In this document: piece after piece, positions 52,901 to 61,597 of the stretch | Numbering within the stretch: position 1 is the first letter of the stretch | Layout of the letters: every line of letters starts with the position of its first letter | From: JBFLYN01 sp040756655 | GTDB taxonomy: Bacteria > Bacillota > Sulfobacillia > UBA8153 | NCBI GenBank assembly: GCA_040756655.1 | Contig: JBFLYN010000003.1 | Coordinates: 77,737 to 141,736 of the forward strand | Length of the DNA: 64,000 nucleotides | Reading direction: 5' to 3' | Made by a program: the position numbers and the translations under genes | Notes under the pieces: generated by a model | Seen by the model: the letters and a program-made list of their open reading frames with translations, nothing else | Told to the model about the DNA's origin: nothing | Databases searched by the model: none

Positions 52901-52938
52901 GTAAAAATGCACAACCCCCGGGGGTTACCTGGGGGTTG
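52901..52938 (-). terminator. terminator of the V-type ATPase operon
   Basis: The 8-bp stem CAACCCCC/GGGGGTTG (52912-52938) is followed on the minus strand by TGCATTTTTA. It begins 10 nt past the ntpD stop and separates the ATPase operon from murA. Confidence 0.8.
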
Positions 52939-52947
52939 CCTCTTGGG

Positions 52948-53577
52948 TCACTTGGCCCTTACTATATCCTTGATCTTCATGAGCCGGGTGGCGTTGGAGC
53001 GTTCCATCTCCCCCAAGCGCATGGCGATGGATTTGACGGCTGTCTCCAGTTCCGGGATGAGCACATACTCCAGGGCGTTCACCCGCCGGCGAGTCTTTTC
53101 GATCTCATCGGACAGAAGCTCCACCGTGCGCTCGAGCTGGGAGAGCCGCACCATGTACGGCAGGGCGGCGGCAAAGGCTCCCAGGGCGTTATCTAGTTCC
53201 GACGAGGTAGTGGCCAGGCCGTAAGAGTACACATCACCGGCGTCTCCCTCTTCCCGCGTACGGAACTCTGGTACGGTGACGTTCATCATGTGTCTCCAGC
53301 TAGTGTCCACCTGTAAGCGCTGCTTGGGGCTCATGAGCGCCTCTTCCATGGCTTCCCGGGACATGACTGCCCGGGCCACCAGGAAGCTCCGGTAGGCAAC
53401 CGCCAGGAGCTCTTCGACCTTTTCGCGGACTTCCTTGTTCTCCCGCACCACCGCCATGAAGGCCTTCATGAGCTCGTCCCGCTTGTCCTTGAGTAGCTTG
53501 TGCCCGCGCTTGGCCATGCGTACCCGGTTTCTAAGCTTCAAAAGCTCCATCCTGGTGGCATTGACCTTGATCTCCAT
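52948..53577 (-). CDS. ntpD: V-type ATPase subunit D (central rotor shaft)
   Basis: Subunit D is the rotating shaft inside the A3B3 head. The 209-residue protein is an antiparallel coiled coil: N-terminal TRMELLKLRNRVRMAKRGHKLL and a C-terminal TRRRVNALEYVLIPELETAV, the two conserved ends of the family. It is the last gene of the operon, with its terminator 10 nt downstream. The ATG start has only a weak GGGG upstream. Confidence 0.94.
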   Translation of the reverse strand: MEIKVNATRMELLKLRNRVRMAKRGHKLLKDKRDELMKAFMAVVRENKEVREKVEELLAVAYRSFLVARAVMSREAMEEALMSPKQRLQVDTSWRHMMNVTVPEFRTREEGDAGDVYSYGLATTSSELDNALGAFAAALPYMVRLSQLERTVELLSDEIEKTRRRVNALEYVLIPELETAVKSIAMRLGEMERSNATRLMKIKDIVRAK

Positions 53578-53594
53578 GGCCAGACCCCGTTTCG

Positions 53595-54983
53595 TCAGTC
53601 TGCCGCCGGCTTGGCCCGGGGCAGGTACTTCTCGACGTGAGCATCGCTCACGCGCTTGAGCTCAGTGCGCGGGACGATGGTCAGGAGCCTCCAACCGATG
53701 TCCAGCGTTTCTTCGATGGAGCGATCCTCATCCTCACCCTGTTTGACGAATTCCCGCTCGAACTCGTCGGCGAATTTCAAAAACAGCTTGTCGGCTGGAG
53801 TGAGGGCGGCCTCGCCCAGCACTACGGCAAGTTCCCGGGCTTCCTTGCCCCGGTCGTAGGCGTCGGAAAGCTGGTTGAGGACGCCCGCATGGTCCTCCCT
53901 GGTCTTCCCCGGGCCTATACCCTTGTCCTTGAGACGCGACAGGGAACCCGAGATGTTGATGGGCGGGTAAATACCCTTTTTGTGCAATTCGCGTCCGAGC
54001 ATGACCTGCCCCTCGGTGATGTAGCCGGTAAGATCCGGGATGGGGTGGGTCTTGTCGTCCTCGGGCATGGTCAGGATGGGGATCTGGGTAATGGAACCAG
54101 GCTTCCCCTGGATCCGGCCGGCCCGCTCGTAGATGAGCGCCAAGTCGGTGTACATGTAGCCCGGGTAGCCCCGGCGCCCCGGCACTTCCTTGCGGGCGGC
54201 GGAGATCTCGCGCAGGGCTTCACAGTAGTTGGTCATGTCGGTGAGGATGACCAGGACGTGGATGCCCTTAACGAACGCCAGGTACTCGGCGGTGGTCAGC
54301 GCCATGCGCGGGGTGGCGATGCGCTCGATTACCGGGTCGTTGGCCAGGTTCATGAACAGCACGGCCCGTTCGATGGCACCGGTTCGCCTGAAGTCGCTGA
54401 TAAAGTAGTCGGCTTCTTCGAAGGTGATGCCCATGGCCGCAAAGACCACGGCAAAGGGGTCGCTGGTGCCGCGCACCCTGGCCTGGCGGGCGATTTGCGC
54501 TGCCATCTGGGCGTGGGGCAGACCCGCGCCGGAGAAGATGGGCAGCTTCTGCCCGCGCACCAGCGGGTTCATGCAGTCAATGGCCGAGATGCCGGTCTGG
54601 ATGAACTCCGACGGGTAGGCCCGGGCAAACGGGTTGATGGGGTTTCCGTTGATGTCCAGTCGCTGTTCTGAGATGACTCGCGGGCCCCCATCGATGGGAC
54701 GTCCAAAACCGTCAAAGATCCTTCCCAGCATGTCCTGGGAGACGCCCAGTTCAATGACGCGACCCAGAAACCGCACCTTGCTGCGGCTTACATCCATGCC
54801 CGATGTGCCTTCGAAAATCTGCACCAGCGCCCGCCCGGTGTGGGCTTCCAGAACCTTACCCCGGCGCACTTCGCCGCTGGGAAGCTCCACTTCCACCAGT
54901 TCGTCATAGTGGACGGCACCTATGTTGTCCACCATCATGAGCGGGCCGGCAACTTCGGTGATGGTCCGGTATTCTTTGAGCAT
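53595..54983 (-). CDS. ntpB: V-type ATPase subunit B (regulatory/non-catalytic)
   Basis: The 462-residue B subunit shares nucleotide pockets with A. It has the V-type B pattern: EYRTITEVAGPLMMV at the N-terminus, IFSGAGLPHAQMAAQIARQA in the degenerate P-loop position (no GKT), and SLSRLKDKGIGPGKTREDH near the interface, with the C-terminal helices ending HVEKYLPRAK. The ATG at 54983 follows AGGAGG by 8 nt. It follows ntpA by 12 nt. Confidence 0.95.
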   Translation of the reverse strand: MLKEYRTITEVAGPLMMVDNIGAVHYDELVEVELPSGEVRRGKVLEAHTGRALVQIFEGTSGMDVSRSKVRFLGRVIELGVSQDMLGRIFDGFGRPIDGGPRVISEQRLDINGNPINPFARAYPSEFIQTGISAIDCMNPLVRGQKLPIFSGAGLPHAQMAAQIARQARVRGTSDPFAVVFAAMGITFEEADYFISDFRRTGAIERAVLFMNLANDPVIERIATPRMALTTAEYLAFVKGIHVLVILTDMTNYCEALREISAARKEVPGRRGYPGYMYTDLALIYERAGRIQGKPGSITQIPILTMPEDDKTHPIPDLTGYITEGQVMLGRELHKKGIYPPINISGSLSRLKDKGIGPGKTREDHAGVLNQLSDAYDRGKEARELAVVLGEAALTPADKLFLKFADEFEREFVKQGEDEDRSIEETLDIGWRLLTIVPRTELKRVSDAHVEKYLPRAKPAAD

Positions 54984-54995
54984 TGTGGTCACCTC

Positions 54996-56741
54996 CTAGG
55001 CCGAAAGCTCGGCCGGGATGCGGGCGATGAGGTCGTCCAGCTCGGACAGGCGGTCTTCAGCCATGAGCCGGGCCCGCACGATGCGCTCCCGCACGGGCAG
55101 GTTCAGGATCTTGTCCAGGGCAACCCCGCGTTCCATGGCCGCCAGGGCGGCGTGGTGGAAGGCAAGCACCAACTTCAGGATCCGGTATTGCTTGGGCATG
55201 GAGCAGTAGGTGTCCACTTCGTGGAACGCGCTCTGGTACAGGAAGTCTTCTCGCAGGGACTTGGCAGTCTCCAGCATCATCCGCTGGCGGGGCGACAGGG
55301 CGTCCAGTCCCACCAGGCGCACGATCTCCTGGAGCTCGGCCTCAGTCTGCAGAAGCGACATGGCTTCCTGCCGCAAGGCCGGAAAGTCGGCACCCACATG
55401 CTCGCGCAAGTAGGTGTCCAACCGTTCGCTGTACAGGGAGTATGAACTCAGCCAGTTGATGGCCGGGAAATGCTTACGAGCGGCCAGGCGGTCGTCCAGT
55501 CCCCAGAACACCTTCACAATGCGCAAGGTCGCCTGGGTTACCGGTTCCGACAAGTCGCCGCCCGGCGGGGAGACTGCGCCCACCACGCTGAGGGCTCCTT
55601 CACGCTGGTCGGACCCGCTGCATACGACCCGACCCGCCCTTTCGTAGAACTCGGCAGTACGGGAACCGAGGTAGGCGGGGTAGCCTTCCTCTCCTGGCAT
55701 CTCTTCCAGGCGGCCAGAGATCTCGCGGAGCGCTTCGGCCCACCTGGACGTGGAGTCGGCCATGAGTGCCACCTGGTATCCCATGTCGCGGTAGTACTCG
55801 GCCAGGGTAAGCCCGGTGTACACTGAGGCTTCCCGGGCCGCCACCGGCATATTGGAGGTGTTGGCCACCAGCACCGTGCGCTCCATGAGTGGCTCGCCCG
55901 ACCGGGGATCCTTGAGTTCTGGGAATTCCAAGAGCACATCGGTCATTTCATTGCCGCGCTCGCCGCAACCAATGAACACGATGATGTCCGCGTCGGCCCA
56001 CTTGGAAAGCTGGTGCTGGACCACGGTCTTGCCGGAACCGAACGGGCCCGGGATGCACGCCGTTCCCCCCTTGGCAATGGGGAAGAAGGTGTCGATGACC
56101 CGCTGCCCGGTGATGAGCGGTGTCTCCGGAGCCAGCCGGCGGGCCACCGGCCGGCCGCGCCTTACCGGCCAACGCTGGAGCATACAGATGTCGCGCTTTT
56201 CGCCGTCCACCTCGAGCACGGCAACGGTCTCTTCGATGGTATAGGAACCTGGGGCGATGGCCAGCACCTTGGCCTCGCGGATGCCGGGTGGAACCATGAT
56301 CTTATGCTCTACCAGCACTGTTTCCTGGACGGTGCCCAGCACATCACCGGCCGTCACCGCCTGGCCCACGGCGAGGGCAGGCACAAATTCCCACCTCTTC
56401 TTGCGATCCAGGCCCGGCACTTCGATGCCTCGGGTAATGTACTCCCCGGAGATGTCCATGATGAGGTTGAGAGGGCGCTGGATACCATCAAAGATCGACC
56501 GCATAAGGCCCGGCCCCAGTTCCACGCTGAGCGGTTGCCCGGTGGTATACACGGGCTCACCCGGTCCCAACCCGGAAGTTTCTTCGTATACCTGGATCGA
56601 GGCCCGGTCCCCGCGCAGCTCGATGACTTCGCCGATGAGTCTGCCATGCCCCACTCTGACCACGTCATACATGCGGGCCTCGGACATTTTCTCGGCGACC
56701 ACGAGGGGGCCGGAAACCTTGATGACCCTTCCTTCGCTCAT
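54996..56741 (-). CDS. ntpA: V-type ATPase catalytic subunit A
   Basis: The 581-residue subunit carries ATP hydrolysis/synthesis. It has the bulge domain unique to A/V-type A subunits (about 110-190) and the P-loop GPFGSGKTVVQHQLSKW, the catalytic Glu region GCGERGNEMTD, and SSRWAEALREISGRL. It starts directly after the stop of the F subunit gene (TAG then ATG with no spacer). Length and motif order match NtpA of Enterococcus hirae and archaeal A subunits, not F1 beta. Confidence 0.96.
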   Translation of the reverse strand: MSEGRVIKVSGPLVVAEKMSEARMYDVVRVGHGRLIGEVIELRGDRASIQVYEETSGLGPGEPVYTTGQPLSVELGPGLMRSIFDGIQRPLNLIMDISGEYITRGIEVPGLDRKKRWEFVPALAVGQAVTAGDVLGTVQETVLVEHKIMVPPGIREAKVLAIAPGSYTIEETVAVLEVDGEKRDICMLQRWPVRRGRPVARRLAPETPLITGQRVIDTFFPIAKGGTACIPGPFGSGKTVVQHQLSKWADADIIVFIGCGERGNEMTDVLLEFPELKDPRSGEPLMERTVLVANTSNMPVAAREASVYTGLTLAEYYRDMGYQVALMADSTSRWAEALREISGRLEEMPGEEGYPAYLGSRTAEFYERAGRVVCSGSDQREGALSVVGAVSPPGGDLSEPVTQATLRIVKVFWGLDDRLAARKHFPAINWLSSYSLYSERLDTYLREHVGADFPALRQEAMSLLQTEAELQEIVRLVGLDALSPRQRMMLETAKSLREDFLYQSAFHEVDTYCSMPKQYRILKLVLAFHHAALAAMERGVALDKILNLPVRERIVRARLMAEDRLSELDDLIARIPAELSA

Positions 56742-57068
56742 CTATCTTCCCTCTTCCTTGAACAGGATGTCTACGCCAATGGCCTTCTCCACCTGCTTTT
56801 TGAGGCGGGCCCGTCCCACCCCGGTGGTCCCGCGGTGATCTGGGACTATCGTAACTACCGGGCGGGCAAGGGAGGCAAAAGCCGGCATTTCATCTGCAAG
56901 GTCTAAAGCCAAGGGCTCAGTCAAGAAAACGATCTCGCACTGATCCTCCACGCATTTTCTCAAGGCTTGCAGCGCCTCGCCGGACCCGGAAACGGGCATG
57001 GCCAGAACTCCCAGGGCCTTGAACGCCAGTACTGCATCGCGGGCACCTATGAAGGCAACTTTAGACAT
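56742..57068 (-). CDS. ntpG: V-type ATPase subunit F (central stalk)
   Basis: The 108-residue CheY-like subunit binds the D shaft. It starts KVAFIGARDAVLAFKALGV and ends with the conserved ARPVVTIVPDHRGTTG and LKKQVEKAIGVDIL. The E. hirae operon calls it NtpG. The ATG at 57068 overlaps the end of the C subunit gene by 8 nt. Confidence 0.9.
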   Translation of the reverse strand: MSKVAFIGARDAVLAFKALGVLAMPVSGSGEALQALRKCVEDQCEIVFLTEPLALDLADEMPAFASLARPVVTIVPDHRGTTGVGRARLKKQVEKAIGVDILFKEEGR

Positions 57069-58089
57069 AGCTATCACGCAGCCTCTCGCGGATGGCCGGA
57101 GCGGGCACGCCGTTGAGCTTCCCGCTCAGCACAATGCGCAGGTTCCGTATATCGTTATCCTTGGCCCACAAGAGGGCCAGGACGGGTTCGCGTCCCATGG
57201 CTACGTACCGGGCCTCCTTGAGCACCGCGGTGACGTAGTTGTCGCCCAGGCGTTCGACGGTACCGGGGTCACCGTTGGCGGCGTAGAGCATGGCCGCGTA
57301 GGGCTCACCCGCGACCTGGGCGATGCGGTCGACACTGGCGCCCAGAAGATCCAGCCAGCGGGGGGCCGGGATGGAGCCGCCCGGCAGCACCGCCAGGCGC
57401 AAGAACGCACGGTTTTTGCCCAGACGGCCCGAGCGCAAGAGCACCTTGAGGTTGGCTAGGTCCACCAGGCACTGGCTCACCCGGTGGATGGTGGGTCCCA
57501 GTTTCCGCGCCTCCACCTCCAGGGCTTCAAACAGGAAGCGATCAAGGACCACGTCGATGGCCTGTGGGTCGGCGCTGGATTCCCAGGCCGACCGTGCGGC
57601 GGCCATGGCCGTGCGGTATGGCCGGGGCAGCCGGCCGCGCCAGGGCGACGGCACCTCGGGGTCGTCTTCAGCGCCCGGGGGATCCATCAACAGCACCTGG
57701 CGACGCAGCTCTTCCACCGGGTAGTTACCCACGAGGCTGTATGCTCCGGTGTCCGCCGGTTCGCCCAACCATAGCTCCTTCATGAGCACCTTGAGATTGT
57801 GGTAGTCGTGACGCATGTAAAACCAGTTGGGCACTGACCGGTCCGGTAAGAATGAGGCCACGTAGGCGAAAAATCTCGCTAGTTCCTGCCCTAAGGCGGT
57901 CTCGAACTCCGATACCGGGGTGTTTTCCGCAATACCGACCAGCTCTCGCGCCAGTTTCCAGGCCTCCTGGATACTTGGAGCCTCCAACAGTCGCTCCAGG
58001 TCGGCCGGGCGCAAAAGCCCGGTCTCCAGCGAGCGCACCCTGGCTACCGCATGGGCGTAATCCACTTCCTCGTAACCAGTCACACGCAT
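57061..58089 (-). CDS. ntpC: V-type ATPase subunit C
   Basis: The 342-residue helical subunit links the rotor ring to the shaft (eukaryotic subunit d homologue). Conserved parts include YAHAVARVRSLETGLL at the N-terminus, FYMRHDYHNLKVLMKELW and the C-terminal KDNDIRNLRIVLSGKLNGV. The ATG at 58089 overlaps the ntpE stop as TGATG; an in-frame GTG at 58083 has better Shine-Dalgarno spacing, so the start is uncertain by two codons. Confidence 0.93.
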   Translation of the reverse strand: MRVTGYEEVDYAHAVARVRSLETGLLRPADLERLLEAPSIQEAWKLARELVGIAENTPVSEFETALGQELARFFAYVASFLPDRSVPNWFYMRHDYHNLKVLMKELWLGEPADTGAYSLVGNYPVEELRRQVLLMDPPGAEDDPEVPSPWRGRLPRPYRTAMAAARSAWESSADPQAIDVVLDRFLFEALEVEARKLGPTIHRVSQCLVDLANLKVLLRSGRLGKNRAFLRLAVLPGGSIPAPRWLDLLGASVDRIAQVAGEPYAAMLYAANGDPGTVERLGDNYVTAVLKEARYVAMGREPVLALLWAKDNDIRNLRIVLSGKLNGVPAPAIRERLRDSYV

Positions 58090-58694
58090 CAGCTCCTGTC
58101 GCCGAGCAAGATGGCGGCGACCTCCGTCTCCAGGTCGTCACGGATGGTCTTCAATGCAGCCTCAAACGAGGCATTAAGTTCTACCTCTTCGCCCGCCAGG
58201 ATGCAGCCCCCGCTGATGGCGGCGGTGCGCGCCGAAAGCGTCACCGAGCCCGGGCGCCCTTGGGCCCGGAGGGATGCGTTGACCCTTTCGAGGAAACCGT
58301 GCGTGATGCGGGCACGATCCCGGGCATTGAGCACCAATTCCTCGTGGCCCGTCAACGCGCTGTTCACCACGATGCTCTCCAGGAGCTGGAGATACTCAGC
58401 ATCGGGCAAGCCCGCCAACTGGCGAAGGGCGAGGTCAAAGGCCTGGTCCACCGCGCCGCGCCTGGCCTCGAGCACCTGGCGCCTGGCTTCCAGCTGGGCC
58501 AGGGTCAGGACGCGCTTTTCCATGGCTTGGGCCCGCCCTTTATACCCGGCCAGCGTGGATTCGAACTCGGCGCGTCCGGACTCTTCCCTTTCCCGCTCAA
58601 TGGCGGCTACGCGTTCCTCGGCTTCGGCGAGGATGGCAGCAGCCTGTTCAGCAGCGTCTTTTTTGATCTCGGCGATTATGGCCTCTAAAGGCAT
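58089..58694 (-). CDS. ntpE: V-type ATPase subunit E (peripheral stalk)
   Basis: The 201-residue protein forms peripheral stalks with the small H/G subunit. A long Ala/Glu-rich helix (about 5-100, IIAEIKKDAAEQAAAI) is followed by a globular head (LSARTAAISGGCILAGEEVE) that binds the B subunit. The ATG follows GGGAG by 9 nt, 18 nt behind the K subunit gene. Confidence 0.9.
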   Translation of the reverse strand: MPLEAIIAEIKKDAAEQAAAILAEAEERVAAIEREREESGRAEFESTLAGYKGRAQAMEKRVLTLAQLEARRQVLEARRGAVDQAFDLALRQLAGLPDAEYLQLLESIVVNSALTGHEELVLNARDRARITHGFLERVNASLRAQGRPGSVTLSARTAAISGGCILAGEEVELNASFEAALKTIRDDLETEVAAILLGDRS

Positions 58695-58712
58695 GTTCCA
58701 GCACTCCCGGGA

Positions 58713-59270
58713 CTAAAGATTGATCCCGAACATCAAAAGCAGGATGGTGGCCAAAAGACCCAAGACGGCGTAGGTCTCGACCATGACCGGCATGACCAGG
58801 GCCTTACCGGACTCCTCCGGCCGCTTGGCTACTACTCCGATGGCTGCCACCGAAACACGGCCCTGGAATATACCGGAAACCAGGCAGGCCAGGGCCACGG
58901 GCATGCAGGCGAAGAACACCTGCCAGCCCTGGTCGACGCTTAACACCGGGAACTGACCGCCGAAAAGGCCCAGCCTGAACATGACCAAGAAACCGGCGAG
59001 CAGGCCGTAGATGCCCTGGGTGCCCGGCAACGCCTGCAGGAGCAAGAGCTTACCGAACTTCTCCGGGTCCTCTGCCACCACGCCGGACGCTGCTTCACCG
59101 GCGATGCCCACTCCGATGCTGGAACCGACGCCGGCCAGCACTACGGCAAAGGCGGCACCCATCAGGGCAATGGCCATGCCGGACATGGCAACGTTCATGA
59201 GGGTCAGGCCGATGCTGACCATGGCAATGCTTACGGTTGCGGCAACAATACCCAGACTCACGGCAAACAT
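58713..59270 (-). CDS. ntpK: V-type ATPase subunit K (rotor ring), Na+-type ligand set
   Basis: The 185-residue double-hairpin proteolipid forms the membrane rotor ring. Four helices are in place (about 35-62, 75-103, 117-147 and 155-183), plus an extra N-terminal hydrophobic segment (about 3-28). The ion site of E. hirae NtpK is fully conserved: Leu81, Thr84 and Gln85 in LPGTQGIYG, Gln136 in FQGRVS, and the carboxylate Glu165 in MVETYAVLG. The first hairpin has no carboxylate, as in V-type pumps. This predicts Na+ coupling. The ATG at 59270 is 12 nt from GGAGG. Confidence 0.93.
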   Translation of the reverse strand: MFAVSLGIVAATVSIAMVSIGLTLMNVAMSGMAIALMGAAFAVVLAGVGSSIGVGIAGEAASGVVAEDPEKFGKLLLLQALPGTQGIYGLLAGFLVMFRLGLFGGQFPVLSVDQGWQVFFACMPVALACLVSGIFQGRVSVAAIGVVAKRPEESGKALVMPVMVETYAVLGLLATILLLMFGINL

Positions 59271-59322
59271 AATGGCTTTGTTCCTCCTCTGTTCTGTGTC
59301 TGTCCTTTACTTGGATTGGACC

Positions 59323-61269
59323 TCAGTCTACGATGTGCACAAATTCCGTTTCCTCGCGGAACGGTCTGAAAGCATTCCCGCCCCCTTCGAAGAACTTGGT
59401 AAAGAACTCCACAAACTGCAGGCGGCCCGCATGGATGAAGCTGCCCAGGACGTTAATGAGCAGGTTGAAAACGTGCCCGCCCACCACTACTCCGGCAAAC
59501 ACCAACACCCCGACCACCGGGATCTCACTTCCCAGCTTGGCGATCTGGTTTACCACCGAGGCGATGACGCCGGTAGCCAGGCCCAGCGCCAGGAGCCGGG
59601 CATAGGAAAGTGTGTCACTGAAATATCCGATGAGGCCGTACAGTCCAAACACCCCGGCAAAGGGCTTGAGAAACCAGTTGGGCTGCTTACGTGCACTCCC
59701 AACCATGACCCACAAGGCCCCGGCCAACGCTGCATTCTTCCCCACGGGGCCTAGCGGCCCGGACACGGTGGCCGCCATGAACACCAGTGCGGGAAGGAAA
59801 AACACCCAAGGAGCATGGTCGAACAGCCCTTCCATTACTGCACCGCGGGCAAAGGCGCCGGTCATCTTGATGCAGGTGCCGAACCATATTTGGAACAGGC
59901 CCAAAGCCAAAGAAAGCATGAGCATGACCAGCGGCTGCTGGAGCGGGTCTAGGACGGTGAGCCCGGCGCGGAACTGGCTCAGGGCCGGTACCGGTAGAAA
60001 CTCGAACAAGTCACCGAACCAGCCGCCAGTGAGGGCACCAAAGATCACCGTGGATATGCCCCCGTATACCAAAAGCCGGATCAGCTTGGTCCCGGACTTG
60101 GGGATGTCCAGCTTGCAGAGCGCCAGCAGCGCCAGCAGGGTAAGGACGATGCCGTAGCCCGCGTCAGTCAGGGCTAACCCGAAGAACACAAAGAAAAACG
60201 GGGCCAGAAACGGCGTAGGGTCGATCTCGTCATACTTGGGAAACCCGTAGATGTTGGTGACCACCTCGAAAGGTTGGAGCAATCCCGGGTTTTCCAGCTT
60301 CACCGGCACCTTATCACCAGGTCCCGGGTCTTCATCTATGAGTTCGATGGCCGGCGATATGGCATTGAGAGCCTGCCGGATATCTTCCACCTGGCGGGCC
60401 GGGCACCAACCTCGCAACAGGACGGTGGCGGCGGTGGCGCCCATGTCTGTAGCCCCACTACCGGCCTGCTTTTGGGTGCTCAGGTAGTCGATGAACAGGC
60501 GGAGCCGGGTGACCTCGCCGGCCAGGTCCTGTGCCTGGGCGGCGATGGCGGCATCTGCTTGGTCCAGCTCCTCGAGCAATGCATCCAGGCTGGCCACCAG
60601 CTCTTTGGCCCTTCCGGTGAACTCCCGCAATGAAACGGCCGTAAGACCCATGTCCCGTACTGCCGCCTCTGCAGCTGGGTGACCCTGCAGGGCAATGACG
60701 ATCACGTAGGCCTGGCGCCCGTCGTCTCCTACCAGGTCTAGGTGCACGGGTACGTCTTGCACCAGTTCCGTCGCCCGGGGCAACTCCCGCAAGGGAACAG
60801 TGCCAGCCATAACCCGGCAGCGGCGGGTGTCTGCCAGCTCTTCCAGCCTTCCCTCCAGGCCCTGCCAGGCCTCGAGGGTCTGCCGCTGGGCGCGGGCCCG
60901 GGCCCGCTTTTGCTTGACCTCCTCCAGCCGGTTTTCCGCCTGGCTACACACGTTGTAGAGGTGGTCCAGCGGCACTTGGCCGGCGGCGGATTCCAGTTCG
61001 GCCCGGGCAACGCCAAAACGCGAGCCGATGAAGTTGGCCAAAAATCCCTTGCTCTCGCGCCAGTATCGCCCAATGTGCCGAAGACAGAAGCGTGCCTTCT
61101 CCAGCTGTTCATCTACGCCCCCGTCCTCCACCGGTACCGGGGCCAGGCCGGTGCCTGGACCACCAGCTTCCGACCGCACGCTGACCAGTTGTACGGCACC
61201 CTTTTTGTGCAGGACGCCCAGGACCGGCCGGCTGAGGGGTGCCAGCGCCAGTACACTGATCTTCTTCAT
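59323..61269 (-). CDS. ntpI: V-type ATPase subunit I (membrane stator)
   Basis: The 648-residue subunit I (subunit a of eukaryotic V-ATPases) has a long cytoplasmic arm (about 1-325) and a C-terminal membrane domain with about seven helices. The motif SDTLSYARLLALGLATGV contains the conserved Arg that faces the rotor carboxylate. It forms the ion half-channels with the K ring. The ATG at 61269 follows the ntpF stop by one base (TAG-G-ATG), so coupling is tight. Confidence 0.95.
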   Translation of the reverse strand: MKKISVLALAPLSRPVLGVLHKKGAVQLVSVRSEAGGPGTGLAPVPVEDGGVDEQLEKARFCLRHIGRYWRESKGFLANFIGSRFGVARAELESAAGQVPLDHLYNVCSQAENRLEEVKQKRARARAQRQTLEAWQGLEGRLEELADTRRCRVMAGTVPLRELPRATELVQDVPVHLDLVGDDGRQAYVIVIALQGHPAAEAAVRDMGLTAVSLREFTGRAKELVASLDALLEELDQADAAIAAQAQDLAGEVTRLRLFIDYLSTQKQAGSGATDMGATAATVLLRGWCPARQVEDIRQALNAISPAIELIDEDPGPGDKVPVKLENPGLLQPFEVVTNIYGFPKYDEIDPTPFLAPFFFVFFGLALTDAGYGIVLTLLALLALCKLDIPKSGTKLIRLLVYGGISTVIFGALTGGWFGDLFEFLPVPALSQFRAGLTVLDPLQQPLVMLMLSLALGLFQIWFGTCIKMTGAFARGAVMEGLFDHAPWVFFLPALVFMAATVSGPLGPVGKNAALAGALWVMVGSARKQPNWFLKPFAGVFGLYGLIGYFSDTLSYARLLALGLATGVIASVVNQIAKLGSEIPVVGVLVFAGVVVGGHVFNLLINVLGSFIHAGRLQFVEFFTKFFEGGGNAFRPFREETEFVHIVD

Positions 61270-61270
61270 C

Positions 61271-61597
61271 CTAGCTACGGCCAAAGGAGTTCACAATCCT
61301 CTCTACAATGACCCGTACAGCCTCATCCATTTGATCGGCTGCCCGGGCTCGTATCTCCCGGCACGATTCGTCTGCCTGCTGGCGCAGGGCTGCCGCCTGG
61401 TCTTCGGCCTTCATCCGGGTGGCCTCAAGTAGCTCTTGGCCTTTCACTGCCGCCCCGGCGCGCGCCCGCTCCCGGGCAGCCTGGGCCGCTTCCTGGGCGG
61501 CTGCGATCATGGCCGCGGCTTCTGCCCGGCTTTGGTCGATGACATGAGCCGCTTCAGCCTCTGAGCGCCGGATCTGCTCCAGCGATTCCAGGGTCAC
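61271..61597 (-). CDS. ntpF: V-type ATPase peripheral stalk subunit H/G
   Basis: The 108-residue protein is a single long helix rich in Ala, Glu, Arg and Gln (TLESLEQIRRSEAEA onward), the size and composition of the small peripheral-stalk subunit (NtpF in E. hirae, AhaH/AtpH in archaea). The GTG at 61597 was chosen for its AAGGTGG 8 nt upstream; another GTG lies at 61606. Either start lies inside the 3-prime end of wecB, an overlap of about 44 nt. Confidence 0.82.
   Translation of the reverse strand: MTLESLEQIRRSEAEAAHVIDQSRAEAAAMIAAAQEAAQAARERARAGAAVKGQELLEATRMKAEDQAAALRQQADESCREIRARAADQMDEAVRVIVERIVNSFGRS

Noticed and set aside
53637..54671. 344-codon plus-strand open frame opposite ntpB
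   Set aside because: ntpB on the other strand matches its family over the full length; the antisense frame is His/Gly-rich and resembles no protein.
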